64,000 nucleotides of DNA from Leptoclinus maculatus. Lineage: Eukaryota; Chordata; Actinopteri; Perciformes; Stichaeidae. The DNA lies in contig JAVDOI010000020.1 of the NCBI GenBank assembly GCA_032191485.1, forward strand, positions 164,501-228,500. Reading direction: 5' to 3'. The translations under genes and the position numbers were made by a program. Positions 37,497 to 49,300 of the stretch are shown in pieces; position 1 is the first letter of the stretch, and each line of letters begins with the position of its first letter. The notes under the pieces were generated by a model. The model was not told where the DNA came from. It was given only the letters and a program-made list of their open reading frames with translations, and searched no databases.

Positions 37497-40400
37497 AGCT
37501 CTATTCTTTCTCCATACCCCCCCCCCTCTCAGCTTCATTCTCTCAGAGGAAAATAGCTTAAATTAATCCAGGAGTCTGAGCAGCCACTCTCTCCTGGTCT
37601 TGTCTCCAGTTGGAATGCAGTGAACTCATTCACAAATGAAACCTTTCCTGCTTGTACCGAAGCCTGAGGTGTGCTGTACACAGGAGATGATGCCATATGA
37701 ACAAATGAATGCAGCATGGGTCCATTTAAAAGTGCAGATAGAGTTTTACTGTCCAATACCACAAATAAGGTATAATGTCCAATGAGATCCATTATCAGGG
37801 ATTAATGCAGCGGGCGGTGAGCAGTGACTCAATGATGTCAGTGAGGTCAGCCAGTTAGACTGCAGCAGCTAAAGAGTGTATTCAGCTGAGCAACGATGTG
37901 TTTCATTGCTTATGAATTGATTCTTTTAACAATAACATAGTCTCACTTTAATATTATATATTGTAATAAGGCGTCGTATGTTGCAGTGTTCAAGAAGAAT
38001 TATCACCAGTTTAGTTTACATTCTCTCATCAGCCTGGTTCCAGTGAGAAGGTCTCTGATGAAGTCTCTGTTCACTACCTGCTCAGCAGCAAACAGCAGAC
38101 ACAGCTAGAGACCAGCTGCTGAACATAGTGGAGCGTTTAGCAGCTAACAGAAAGATATAGAGCAGATATACCAGATGTTTTATTGATCAGTGTTTTAATG
38201 ACAGCATACATCCAGTCATTTGCTCTTCATGTTCATGGCCTCCCTCTCCTTTAAGTTGTGACCATATGACCTATAAAGAGGCAAATCTAGCCTCAGTAAA
38301 GAAGGAGTGGGAGTGTGTTGGGATCATCCAAACACTGGCTGGTGGTTGTATGCCTCCATATGACCAACCAGTCAAGTAGCAGTTTGCATCCAAATCTGTC
38401 CAAAACGTCATCATTCTATCCTATTAGTCTTGAGTTTATGGCCCATATTGTGTTTTCTGAGGTCACAGGACCAATCCCAATGTCCCACTGTCACATCATC
38501 CAGTGTTTGAGGCTCTCTAGCAGACATTTTGAGCCCTTTATGAACCCTTTCCGTTAGCCTAAAGGAATTACCCACAAGTCATTGCAATGTGACGTTAAAC
38601 ACGGAGTAACCAGTGGACGCATGGAGACGTAACAAAAGGTAAACAAAGAGGACGGATCACAGCCTGGAGTATTAAGTTTACTCAGAAACATTAAGGGTTA
38701 AAGATGGAACAAAAAATAAACATGAAATCAGAAGATATTTATTTATTTATTTATTAAATATTTGATTTTGTCATTGAAGCTGTTTTGACAAAAACGAGTA
38801 AATAGATGATATAAAATGAGCTCATCTTGTGAGGAAAGAGCCTGAAGACGTTTAAATCAGGGAGTACAAAGTATCAAATAAATACACACAATTATACATC
38901 TTATTTGTTGTTGTTTTCATGGTAACGTGATATGTGCCGTTGATATTTACACCATGTGAAGCCCTCACAGTCTCCCACTCACCAGGTGACGTCAGTGAGT
39001 CCCTGAGGGTTCAGGGTTTGAGGCTGTAGGGGGGACATTGGGACTGGGCCACAGAGACCTTTTGATTTAAAATAACGTCATCCCTCATTGTTAAACAAAA
39101 CTCGTTGGCAATGAAAGCAGATGGCACAAATGTGATGCCAAGTGGAGCTGATTGGCTGCTCCGCTGCTATCTGATTGGCTGTTTGCCGAGGAGCTACTGT
39201 TGTCCCCATTGGCTTGTAGTTGTTGTAGTATTTCATTGATAGAAGATTGAAACCGAGGTCACCATGAACAATATCGCAGTAAAGGGAAAAGGTTGATACA
39301 CTTGAGTATCGAAATATCATGTTTTTTGATACTGTATCGTTTCCCAAAAACACTATTGATTGTTAAATAGTTTGCGTGCTAAGATCGGCGGCTCAGGTCG
39401 CACATAAAGTAGCGCTATGATGTTGGATGTTTTATTATCATATCATCATTATGCAGATGGTGGCGTGTTCTTCATACTATGACAGTGTTCCTACATAAAG
39501 GTGACGTTGGACAAACAGCCACCTGAACCCACAGCGTGTACAAACATTATTACCTGTTTAACTGTGTGAGTGTGAAAGAGCAGATCATGTCAGATTGTGT
39601 AATGTTCTGGTTTTGCGTCTGTACGAAGTAGTCGTTACCTTTTGATCCCAACTAAATACTCCAGTGAAAAGACGTCAACATGAAAGCACAAGTGTAGTTT
39701 TTAGCAGGTTTTTAATATTTGCTGAGGTCTTATTTCAATGTATTTTGTACCGTTTATGAATCTCATTGGATGAAGCGGTACTTGACTCTTTATTTAAAGG
39801 CTGTGCTTTTCTATAATTGGGTAAAACACTTTGGTGAAGCAGCGACAGCAACTTCTTCATCTAAAGGCCTATTGTGTCCAAGAGCTTCCCTCCCAACCAA
39901 ACCGGTGAATATCAGTATTTCATTGAACACGTAGTGGAATATTACAGACGATTACCTCCATATCCTGCTGAATGCTGACGTGTGTGGAGGGTTTAAAACT
40001 TCTCTCTGAAGCTCTAGTTTCGTCATTTCTCACAGAAATATTTCTATCCGTCTTCAACTGTAGAGCAACATGAACGCAATTAGTAAGATTCATCTTTTTG
40101 AGACTGCAAAGAACTGAAAACAGAGTTCTTGAAGAGGCAGAGAAGGGTTATGCCAAAATGTAACGCTTGCCGTGAGGGTGATGCTGGAGGAAAGGTCATG
40201 GGGTCAATTAAAACCTGAACATTTCATGAGAAAGGGCGACCTTTTAGATTTTGATCAAGAGGACATGTTCACCTTGTGCATACAATCCACAGGATGGAAC
40301 TGAACTTGAACAGCACAGATCTGAAAGACTAAATATAGAAGAACACTGCTGAACACCTACCGACTCCTCCACAGAGACATTTTTAACATGCATCCTTCAG

Positions 40401-40945
40401 GCACCAGGAACAGGTTGTTCCAGCGCCGGCCTGGTTAGATCTGTGACATGGAGACTGAAGAAAGCATCCCGCCCACAGGAACAGGAGGAACTGGATGACT
40501 TCCAACTGCTCTACCGTCAGACGTCCCACTCAGACCGACATGAAGAGAACAGGCATGGCTCAGGTTCTTGTGATCCACATTTTGATCCCACAGTTTCTGA
40601 TCTTTTCCCTCTTCATACTGTGATCCTGGTTTAATCACAGTGTTTCTCATTGTATTTTCAGGTTTTAAGCAACTGCACAACCTGCAATATGAACATATGA
40701 GGGTTTCTGCAGAGAGGATCTTCACGGTACTGCAGGTACCTGCATGGTACTAATATAAGGTGTTTAGAGAAAGTGTGAGAAACCTTGAGAGGTCCTTGAG
40801 CATGCACACGGTTTGTGCACCTTGATCAAATATATACAGCCTCTGAAAAAGATGATCATTTAAGAAAAGCAGGATAAGAACCTGTGCTAAACAAAGCTCA
40901 CCCACAAGGGTTGTAATAAGTCATCTGTACATCATATACAGAATG

Positions 40946-40951
40946 TTTATT
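40946..40951 (-). terminator. mllt3: candidate mllt3 polyadenylation signal
   Basis: AATAAA on the minus strand (TTTATT on plus) is the first such hexamer I found downstream of the mllt3 stop codon, about 2.3 kb away. If used, the 3' UTR would include the CA/TG microsatellite at 42686-42850. This is inference only; no transcript evidence is available. Confidence 0.3.
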
Positions 40952-41929
40952 GTATGTCTTCAAAATACACAAGAAACCATAAGACAGAACTCAGGGTGAG
41001 AAAAACCCTCTCAGGTCATTTGGAAAGAACCTCCACCGTTTACCGTCCTGAACTTCAGGTCATCAGAGAAGCTTCTGTTACGAAGCTTTAACAACTCAAA
41101 CACCCACAAAATAAATAAAAGAGTTTCCTCCTCTTACACCCGTAACAGTACCTGTCAGCTTACTAGCCTCCTCTTGAGTAGAAATGTACCAAACATATGC
41201 AGAACACAGGAGCCTCATGAAGGGGGGCTGGGTCTGTCCTACAAACATGTCCCCCGATGGAGTATTGATGACTTCTCTTCAATCGTATCCTGGAGATAAA
41301 CAGTCTAAACCAACTGGATCTGTTAATGAGCCAACATCACAACGCAGTCTTTAAGATGCAGCCGATGAGCAGGTCGCTCTTTATCGAGTCAAAATATGGG
41401 AATTAATAAAACTAAAAAGCAAATGATGTTGCACGTGTACGGGATGATGTGGTGGTGTGCTCCAATCCTCACAGCTGGAAAACATTTCTGTCATTTAAGC
41501 TTTGTGGCCTGTGGAAATGCAGATGTGCGCATTAGTCTGTCATGTACCAGAGCTTTCTGTAGGACAAAACCAACATGTGTAGAACGTTATGTCATGATGC
41601 TCCCTTTAAATGTTTCTGTTACAACTAGTGTTCTACACATAAGAGCTTTAAGTAGTCACCCAAGACTTGATGTTTCTACCTCGAAATCAGATGCAGTATC
41701 TCCTCAGCATGCTTGAAGCAACGTGCTCGTCGGATTGTCTAACAATCTGAAACACCCTCCAACAATCCCAGCGGCTGTAGGCAGCGAGGCCGGGTGTGAG
41801 GAGGCGTGAAAGTGAACAGCAGGGTTTGTGTAAGACCGAGCGACTGAGAGAAATGGAACACGTGCGCCGTCATCCCCAGACAAGTTGACTTGTACAGGGA
41901 TTCCAAATGGATCTTTATCGGTCACAACT

Positions 41930-42260
41930 TTGGCTCTGGTTTGTAGTAAGAATCAAACCTACATGTTATGGGTGTAGACTGCTATTGTCTCCTCTGGTTG
42001 CAAAAAGAAGTCCATTCAGCAGAACAGGGTATGCTTTAGGGCGGGGCTTACTGTGATTGACAGGTCTCTGCTGCTACCAGAGCCGTATACGGCGTCTCTA
42101 CGTCACTCCTCCGCATTCCAAATATGTTAACTTCTGTCCAGTGGTTGCAAAAAAACCAACATGGCGACGGCCGTAATCCAAGATGGCGACGGCGAAATCG
42201 CAGAATTCGAGGCTTCAAAACGGCAGCCCACAAACCAACGGGGGAGCCCAGAAACACGGA
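41930..42260. repeat. decayed dispersed repeat carrying ATGGCGAC motifs
   Basis: GAGGCTTCAAAACGGCAG then CCCACAAACCAA at 42208-42240, with GGGCGGGGCTT and AGCCGTATACGGCGTCTC upstream, match a dispersed fish repeat from memory. It holds two copies of ATGGCGACGGC (from 42161 and 42183). Confidence 0.5.
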
Positions 42261-42680
42261 CCTCTTCTTGTGCTGTTTGATGCATCTGGGATATTTTTAA
42301 CCAGTCAGAACTCAAAACCACAAATTTGGTTTTCAGAATTGGGGCTACTGGATTGTACTTCAACCCGACCCAGACCATGCCCCGTGTGATTCTATAAAAA
42401 GCTTGTCGTTACCAAACCACTCCCCTTCACTGACTCCAGCTCCACCTCACTACATAAGAGTGCTTTCTGCAAGGCTGCTCCTCTAACAGACTGTAGTATG
42501 AAGTCATCAGCGTCACCTTCACACCTGCTGCTGTTGATCCCAGTGAAAGCATCCAGAGGTGACATTCCATTCAAGTCACATCCAGATCCTCAGTGATGCT
42601 CGACTGTCACACAGATCAAAGACATGCCTGCTGTGAAGTGCTTCAATAAAGTCTATTTCTGCGTTTTTTTGCCATTTCAA

Positions 42681-42852
<172 letters not shown>

Positions 42853-43259
42853 GCAAATTAAAGTCAATAAATAAGACTTACAATGTTGTAAGGCAATGCT
42901 GACCATGCATTTGTCACAATGAACAACAAATCAAGGAACATACATGGTAACAATAAGCACATTCATTAAGAGCAACCACTTTCTTTTTTTTTTTCTCTAA
43001 GAAATCAAGTGAAGTTTGAAGGCTTTCTGGGTGATCTCCTGATCCACAGGGCTCATGACCCACAACACCTGGCTCTGGGTCCTGCAGCAGGACCACCTCT
43101 TCACTCAGAGGGCCCAGTCCGACCGGCAGGCCGGACACACAGCAAACCGGACCCAGCCACGGTGGGGCTTTTGCATTGCATCCAAAGTTGGAGTTCATTC
43201 AAGAAAAATCAAAAAAGTCTACATGGAGACAGAGATCCAGCAGCCAGCTGCTCAGAGCC

Positions 43260-43391
43260 TCAGGACAGTCCCGAGGTGTCCAGGTAACTCTGCAGTTTCC
43301 TCACTGTACTTCTGTCCAAGGAGCAAAGGTCGAAGTCAAAGGTAGTGTTTGTGATGTGGAAGTGTCCGGTCTCTTCAATGAGGTTCACAAT
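43260..43391 (-). CDS. mllt3: mllt3 last coding exon, C-terminal half of the AHD
   Basis: The acceptor TTTTCCAG precedes IVNLIEETGHFHITN, TTFDFDLCSLD and RSTVRKLQSYLDTSGLS, then TGA at 43262-43260. This is the part of the AHD that folds on binding AF4 or DOT1L peptides. DLCSLD and the Thr-Ser-Gly end identify AF9, since ENL has FSLDE and a different tail. Confidence 0.96.
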   Translation of the reverse strand: MVNLIEETGHFHITNTTFDFDLCSLDRSTVRKLQSYLDTSGLS

Positions 43392-46300
43392 CTGGAAAAC
43401 ACAGAACACAATGAGTACCATTTCTATCTGGAAGCACAAGTCAGGTTATGGTTAATTAAAGAGAGACGGAAATACATCAGGGCACAGTGAGCACCATAAC
43501 ACATTTCATCTTTACATTCATGAGCAGGAAAAGGGAATGTGAAGGCAGTGGTAGACTTTAATATGAAACTACCACAGGAAATGTTAAAGGGGAACTATCG
43601 GGCTCATCTTCAGGTTCACACATGTATTTTGGGTTTCTCTAGAACATGTTTACATGCTTTGATGTTCAAAAACCCTTTATTTTCCTCACACCGTCTGTCT
43701 GAATAGACAGTACCTGTGTTCACCATCCGTCTCACTTTAAACCCCCCTCCCCAAGACAAAAAGCCCATTCTGCTCTCAGTGGCTTGCGTATAGAATATGG
43801 TGCACCTTTGCAAAGATGGCCGTCAAGCTGTGGGCGGTAAACATCTGATTGTCTTGTTGAATCACATGTTTGTGATAGGTAGAGAGAGAGAGAGAGAGGA
43901 TACGCTGTGCAGGTGTTATTGCTTTCAGACTTGGTACCCGCTGGTGGAAACAGGAGTCCTGGGGATTACGAGGAACACCCTCCCATATATCTTGGTGGAG
44001 GTACAGTTCTCAAAAATGTGGGAAAAATTACAGGCGTTATTTACGACGGGTCAGATCAAAGTCAGACACTCGGGCGTCACCTCTCTCATTCTGCTTGGCC
44101 CGTTTGCTTATTGTCTGTTTAGGATTCGTTTCAACTGGAAACAGCTCCCAAACAAAGTCGTGCCCCTCCGTCCAAAGACATCTGCATCACAGCGTCCTCT
44201 GTCGTTCCCTATGTGGTCCCCACCAGTGTGCAGGAGAGCCTGACAGTTAATCATTTCCACCTCCTGGAGCAGGAAGCGGAGCCGGTGGGTGAACTGGGCT
44301 AGATTAGCTTGATTACTGAGAGTTAAAGCCGTGCACACTGATCAGCGGTGCTGTGTTTTGGTTGGCATTTCATCCTCCTATCAGAGCCAGGCATCTCATT
44401 AGGAGAGCGAGGAAGAACTTGGCAGCCGCCGCTGGGAAGATCCACCAACACCGTCACACGATAGGCCTCCAGAATATCAGAGAGAAACATGCAATCTCTT
44501 AGCTGGAGAGGTCAACCAAATAATTCATTGCTGCCAGATGAAGAAGCAGATTACAGTGGACCTGTAACAGATCACAGCTCCTCTTCTAATCCAATAGAGC
44601 TGACTAGTAGCACCGGCACGTAGGGATGTCATGCCGACATCCTTTTTATCTGGAGCTTGGCAGTTCAGTGTAACCTTTTCATGGAAAACAATAAAGCAGG
44701 AATGTAAGTGATAATATCTCAACGACATTTGAGGTTTCCTTGTTGCCACTGTAATTTGATGCTAAAGATTGCGAGTGTACATCTCCCACAGACTGTATGT
44801 TACATTCACTTACAAATTCAGAGCATATCTATGATTCGGATAAGTGGGCATCACACCTCTGTGACCAGGCCGTGGGCCAGGACGGCGTTATCGGCCGTGA
44901 TCTTTGTTTGAGTGCAGTGCCGAGTGAGCGAGCCAGTGGGGCACGCTCACAGGGACTCACGTGCACTACAATGCATGCAGGTCGGCCCGGCTACTGTATG
45001 TCAACAAAGCACAGAGAAGCTCTGATTACAGCACACACTCTGCTCAGGTTGACATTACTCTATTATATCTTTACATCAGTGACGGGCCGTGCATTGTATA
45101 CCTGGGCCTTCACTGCTGTCCTGCAGCTGAAACTCAGCTACGGTTATTATTTGTTTTGTGTAAAAATGAAGCTCAACACCTTTAGATACACTAACTGCAG
45201 AGTGCAGATACATGAATACACAGAGACTGCGTCTCCTCTCTGCTCTGACTGCAGCTGGGACTGCTGCGCACTACTGTGAGACTGACCTGTGAGTGCTTTG
45301 GGGCGGCTCACGGCAGCACCCGCTGCTCGTTCACAACAGTGCAGAACGTACGTGCTTTAACGTCATCGAGTCAAAACACCAGCAAAGTCTCCAACAACAC
45401 CAGAACAAGTCACTAGATTTGTCGCTAGTAGCTTTTGACAAAAAAAGTCTCCATGAGGGTTTGGAAAGTCGCCAGATTTAGCGAGAATGTCGCCAAGTTG
45501 GCAACACTGGCACCGGCTAAATATGTCCCCAGAGCAACATAGGACATAACAATAGTTCCTATCACATATTAAACCAAACAAAAATCCATCTTCATAAAAA
45601 CAAGTTGTACAAATAATAATATACAAACAAGCATATTAAAGCTACTGCAGATGTAAAAACAAACACATTTAATTTACCAAATGCTGTTCACTTAAAGACA
45701 AACTCCATCCTCCTTTCTTTGTTGACAAAGAGTTTAATCCCACGGTTAAATCCCAACTCACAAATCCGTTTCTCCTCCTTCAGCCATTGAGTGTTAAAAA
45801 GACAAAGCTCGGTAAAAAAAAAGAATCTACACCAAGCAAAATGCAAAAAAAGTCATAATTTCTTCCATATCTTTCAATTTCAGCTTCTTTAAGTTTTGTT
45901 TCACGATAGTCACGTGCTCGCCCACTGACCAATCGCAGCGCACGCTGCACCTGAAAACTGAGCTGCACGTAATGGTGACGTACTTGTAGGCCAGCTAGCA
46001 GGCTCTGACACGTCAAAGAATACGCCCAGCATGTCAAACTAAAGATCTGATTGGTTGAACACTATGACAATCAACAATATCGTCCCCATTCACTTAAACT
46101 GCACATGGATTCACTTGTGAGTCTGCAGGCCTCGGGCCTCTCTTCTTACCGAGAGACACAGAGGTGAAATCTGATTGGATAAAAGCTCTACTTAAAACAA
46201 GCTGCACTGGAAGCAGAGCAACTGAGGAAGACAGTAGCTGTGCAATGAGGAAATAAGATTATGGGGAAAATATTTTTATAAATTATAATACATGTAGTGT

Positions 46301-49300
46301 ATTTAAGAAAAATTATTAAATTATAAAATAGATATAACTTTGTGATTCTGTTTAGGCCAGCAGAGAAGGCCTTGAAGGCCCTGACGGCCCACCACTGCTT
46401 TACATAGACAACAGCTGTTTGCCGCTATAGTCATGCTCTGAATCTGGAAATGAGCTCCTTTTAAACTTGTTCTGTGAATGTAGTCGTTTCTGATCATGTC
46501 ATTTACTTCCCATTGGTTACTGGCCAAACACAAACTAAATGTGTTCAATGTTCACCTGCTGGAAAATCTGACCAAAACAGCTATTATTACTGGCACACTG
46601 GAAGGAGAACTCCACAGGCTTTTCTACTGCATGTGTGAATACAGTAGAGTCTCCAGAGGGAGCTGTGTGAAGTCTGATAAATGTCCTCAAGTGATGTCAC
46701 TTGAGTCAGTTTCGGTTGGGTCTAAAGACAAGTTTAAACGTATAATATGTCATTTTCTGCCACTAGGGGTCTCTCAATCAAAACAATAGCAAAAGATGGA
46801 GATTGCTGAAGAAGCGTGGAATCATGGGAGTTAGGATTCCTTCAGTGTTGAACCAAAACAAACGAACCAGCTGATTAATGGGGGTAAAACCACTGGATGA
46901 AGCTGTCTCATGTTCAAAATTCTGTGTTTCTCCGACGCCGTTCGGTGGACTCAGGACATCTTGGAGGAGCTGCCGCTAACGTTTTCTCAGCTTTTCTCTC
47001 TGATAACTTAAGAACCAGACGTCTGACGACACAAATCCTTCATCCGGTTAAAATATCTAGTTAAACACCACCAAAAAGTATGTCATAGAGATGTGGGATA
47101 TGGCGAGCAAAGGGGAGTGGCTACATCAGCCACTACAACCTTAACACACCTCAATCTACCACCCAACTGTTGGCATTGTGGGTAATGTTGGCACACAGTT
47201 TTGACAAGGAAGAAGAACGTGTGGAATAAAAAGGACAATGTCTCTGGTTCTAGGACTCACTGTTACATGAGTTAGATGAGGCACACGGAGGAAAAAGGTG
47301 GAGCAGTTCATCAGCAGGTCGACATACACACCTGTTGCAAGATATGACCTTCTCTTAGTGTCATCAGTCTCTTGTGCAGCTCCACCAGCTCGTCCAGGTA
47401 AGCCTGGGAAGCACACAGCTACATGTCGTTAGCTTTCACATATTCACACCAGATGTCAGATGATGTGTAGACTGACATAGTTTTACACATTTAGTTTTTT
47501 TAATTAATTCATTAAATTAAATTAGATTTGATTTCAGATAACCAGCCTCTTGAGTGAAGGGGCACATTCATCAGTGCTGAACCATAGAATTAGTCCTCAT
47601 CTTGCCGAGCAGAGCATCTAACGACACTGTCCAAGTGGTGTACTTCTTCACCTTTAATTAGCAACGTGTCCCCTCGTATTCCCTTGTATCTGTCTCACAT
47701 GTTCCTGGTCAGCTGGTTGCAGCTCTTCATTGAACCCAGACCATGTTGACACTGAGTGAATGAATCAAACCAGACTTTGGGATCTTTGGAAACACAGCAT
47801 GAGACGTTGCTGCCAAAATCAACTAATATATATTCTGTAATAACTCGTAACCTATTAAGTATTTCTATAAGTGTTGTATCAGAGTTATACTCTGACACGT
47901 TAACCCATTGAAACACAACGTCTGAATAGTGTAATATACAGTCCGGTGCCATATTTCCTAATCTTTTTGATATGGGCAGACTTACAGTGAAAAGAGAAGA
48001 GGAAAAGCCCGCTGTACCTTGTCACACTCTATGTTTCTGTTCTTGTCCTGCTTGTTCTGCTTGGTGGGACTCTTCACTTCCACTATCTGACAGAGGACAA
48101 AGTAAACAGTCACAGTCACTCTGGGAGACGTGGAGACAACACTAACAGAACCAATACATAACATAGCATCGCGTTACCTGGTTAGCAGTAGTCTTTAGTA
48201 TGGGCGGGGCTTCATTGCGGGATGGGGGGGAGGCCGAGGAGCTGTCACTCTCACTGCCATCACTCAAACTGACCCTGGGTGGTTCATCACAGGAGGAAAG
48301 ACAAACATCAAAAGATGCATTACACGTGTTCAGTGAGGCTGTCTCCATTGGGTAACCTTGCTACATCAAGCTGCACTGGTTGATGTTTTTGACCACATGG
48401 TGGCAGCAGAACTAGCAGTAAACACATCATCTGACATATTATCCCGTGACATGTTAGCCATATCAGATTGATTATTTAAACACCCAGCAGACACAAAGCA
48501 ACATTAACATTCATTTGGAGTTGTGTTAGTGTCCATCTGATGAACAGAAGTATAATATTCAGTCTTTTAGCTCAAGTTTGGTCTCCACCAACTCCTGAAT
48601 ATCTGTCTCTTAAGCTGCTAAACGCTCCTCTATGTTCACCAACTAGTCTCTAACTGTGGCTGCTGGACAGCTAGAGGAAAAGGAAAAGAGACTAAAGCTC
48701 TGTAGAGCTGAGGGAACTGCAGTTTTGTGACAATTCTTTGTGGGGTCATCACTAAACCTTTCACATTACACATCCTCAACGTCGTACCAGAAGAAAACTG
48801 ACTTTATCACATTCATATGAAAGATCCTGAGCTCTTGAAATGGATACTGTGTCTCGGTGTAAACACATGGCGGTTTATACCAGCTGATTTATGTTACGTC
48901 TATTTAGCAATGCCTTACTGCAGCAGGACAGCCAACCTGAAAGCATATCTGAATTCATACCAGTTCGGAGTCTGGCGCACAATGTGGTGATCAAAGCCCT
49001 GTGCAGAACTTGTTTTTGACTGCAAGCTCACCACGCTGCTTGTGAGAGCATTTCAAAAAGTACTCCATTGAGATGTGACATCACAAACCTGCTCCCTAAC
49101 AACCCTACAATCTCTGTATCCCATGAGTATGCCCTGCCTGTGTCTAACCTGCGTTGGTGGTGCGTGAGATGCGTGTGTGCTGGTCGCTCCACGTCGGAGT
49201 CCATGTCGTTGTCGTCGTCGTCGTCCGAATCGTCGTCGTTGTCATCCGAGTGCAGATCCTGCATGACCGACTGCAGCGGGCCCAGCACTGTGTGATTGTG

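Larger units (their letters stand above)
28915..40945. other. intergenic region between convergent h2az and mllt3
   Basis: About 12 kb with no supportable gene. It holds dispersed-repeat fragments at 31175, 32085 and 32405, a 14-bp minisatellite at 32174, homopolymer runs at 32962, 35046 and 37475, a GC-rich unique block near 34.68-34.93 kb, a LINE remnant at 36112 and a hairpin at 37441. Short open frames here show no family resemblance and no exon-like splice context. Confidence 0.5.
43392..47331 (-). other. mllt3: mllt3 intron (last), with hAT copy and dispersed repeats
   Basis: This 3.9-kb intron holds a decayed dispersed repeat at 43588-44110, a GA run at 43881, hAT copy 1 at 45077-46397 and another repeat fragment at 46715-47090. 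I see no coding exon in it. Confidence 0.7.

Noticed and set aside
40435..40725. Open frames on both strands near 40.4-40.7 kb
   Set aside because: The order of motifs was considered as a retroelement or an exon, but no family could be matched and no splice sites fit.
43797..44243. 148-codon plus-strand open frame
   Set aside because: Most of it lies in a decayed dispersed repeat and it has no family resemblance.
44797..45279. 160-codon plus-strand open frame
   Set aside because: It crosses the left boundary of hAT copy 1; the right part is transposon sequence repeated at 51177 and the left part has no resemblance.
45363..45626. 87-codon minus-strand frame repeated in both hAT copies (also 51464-51727)
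   Set aside because: It is preserved only because the copies are near identical. It lacks transposase motifs and does not extend into a plausible gene.
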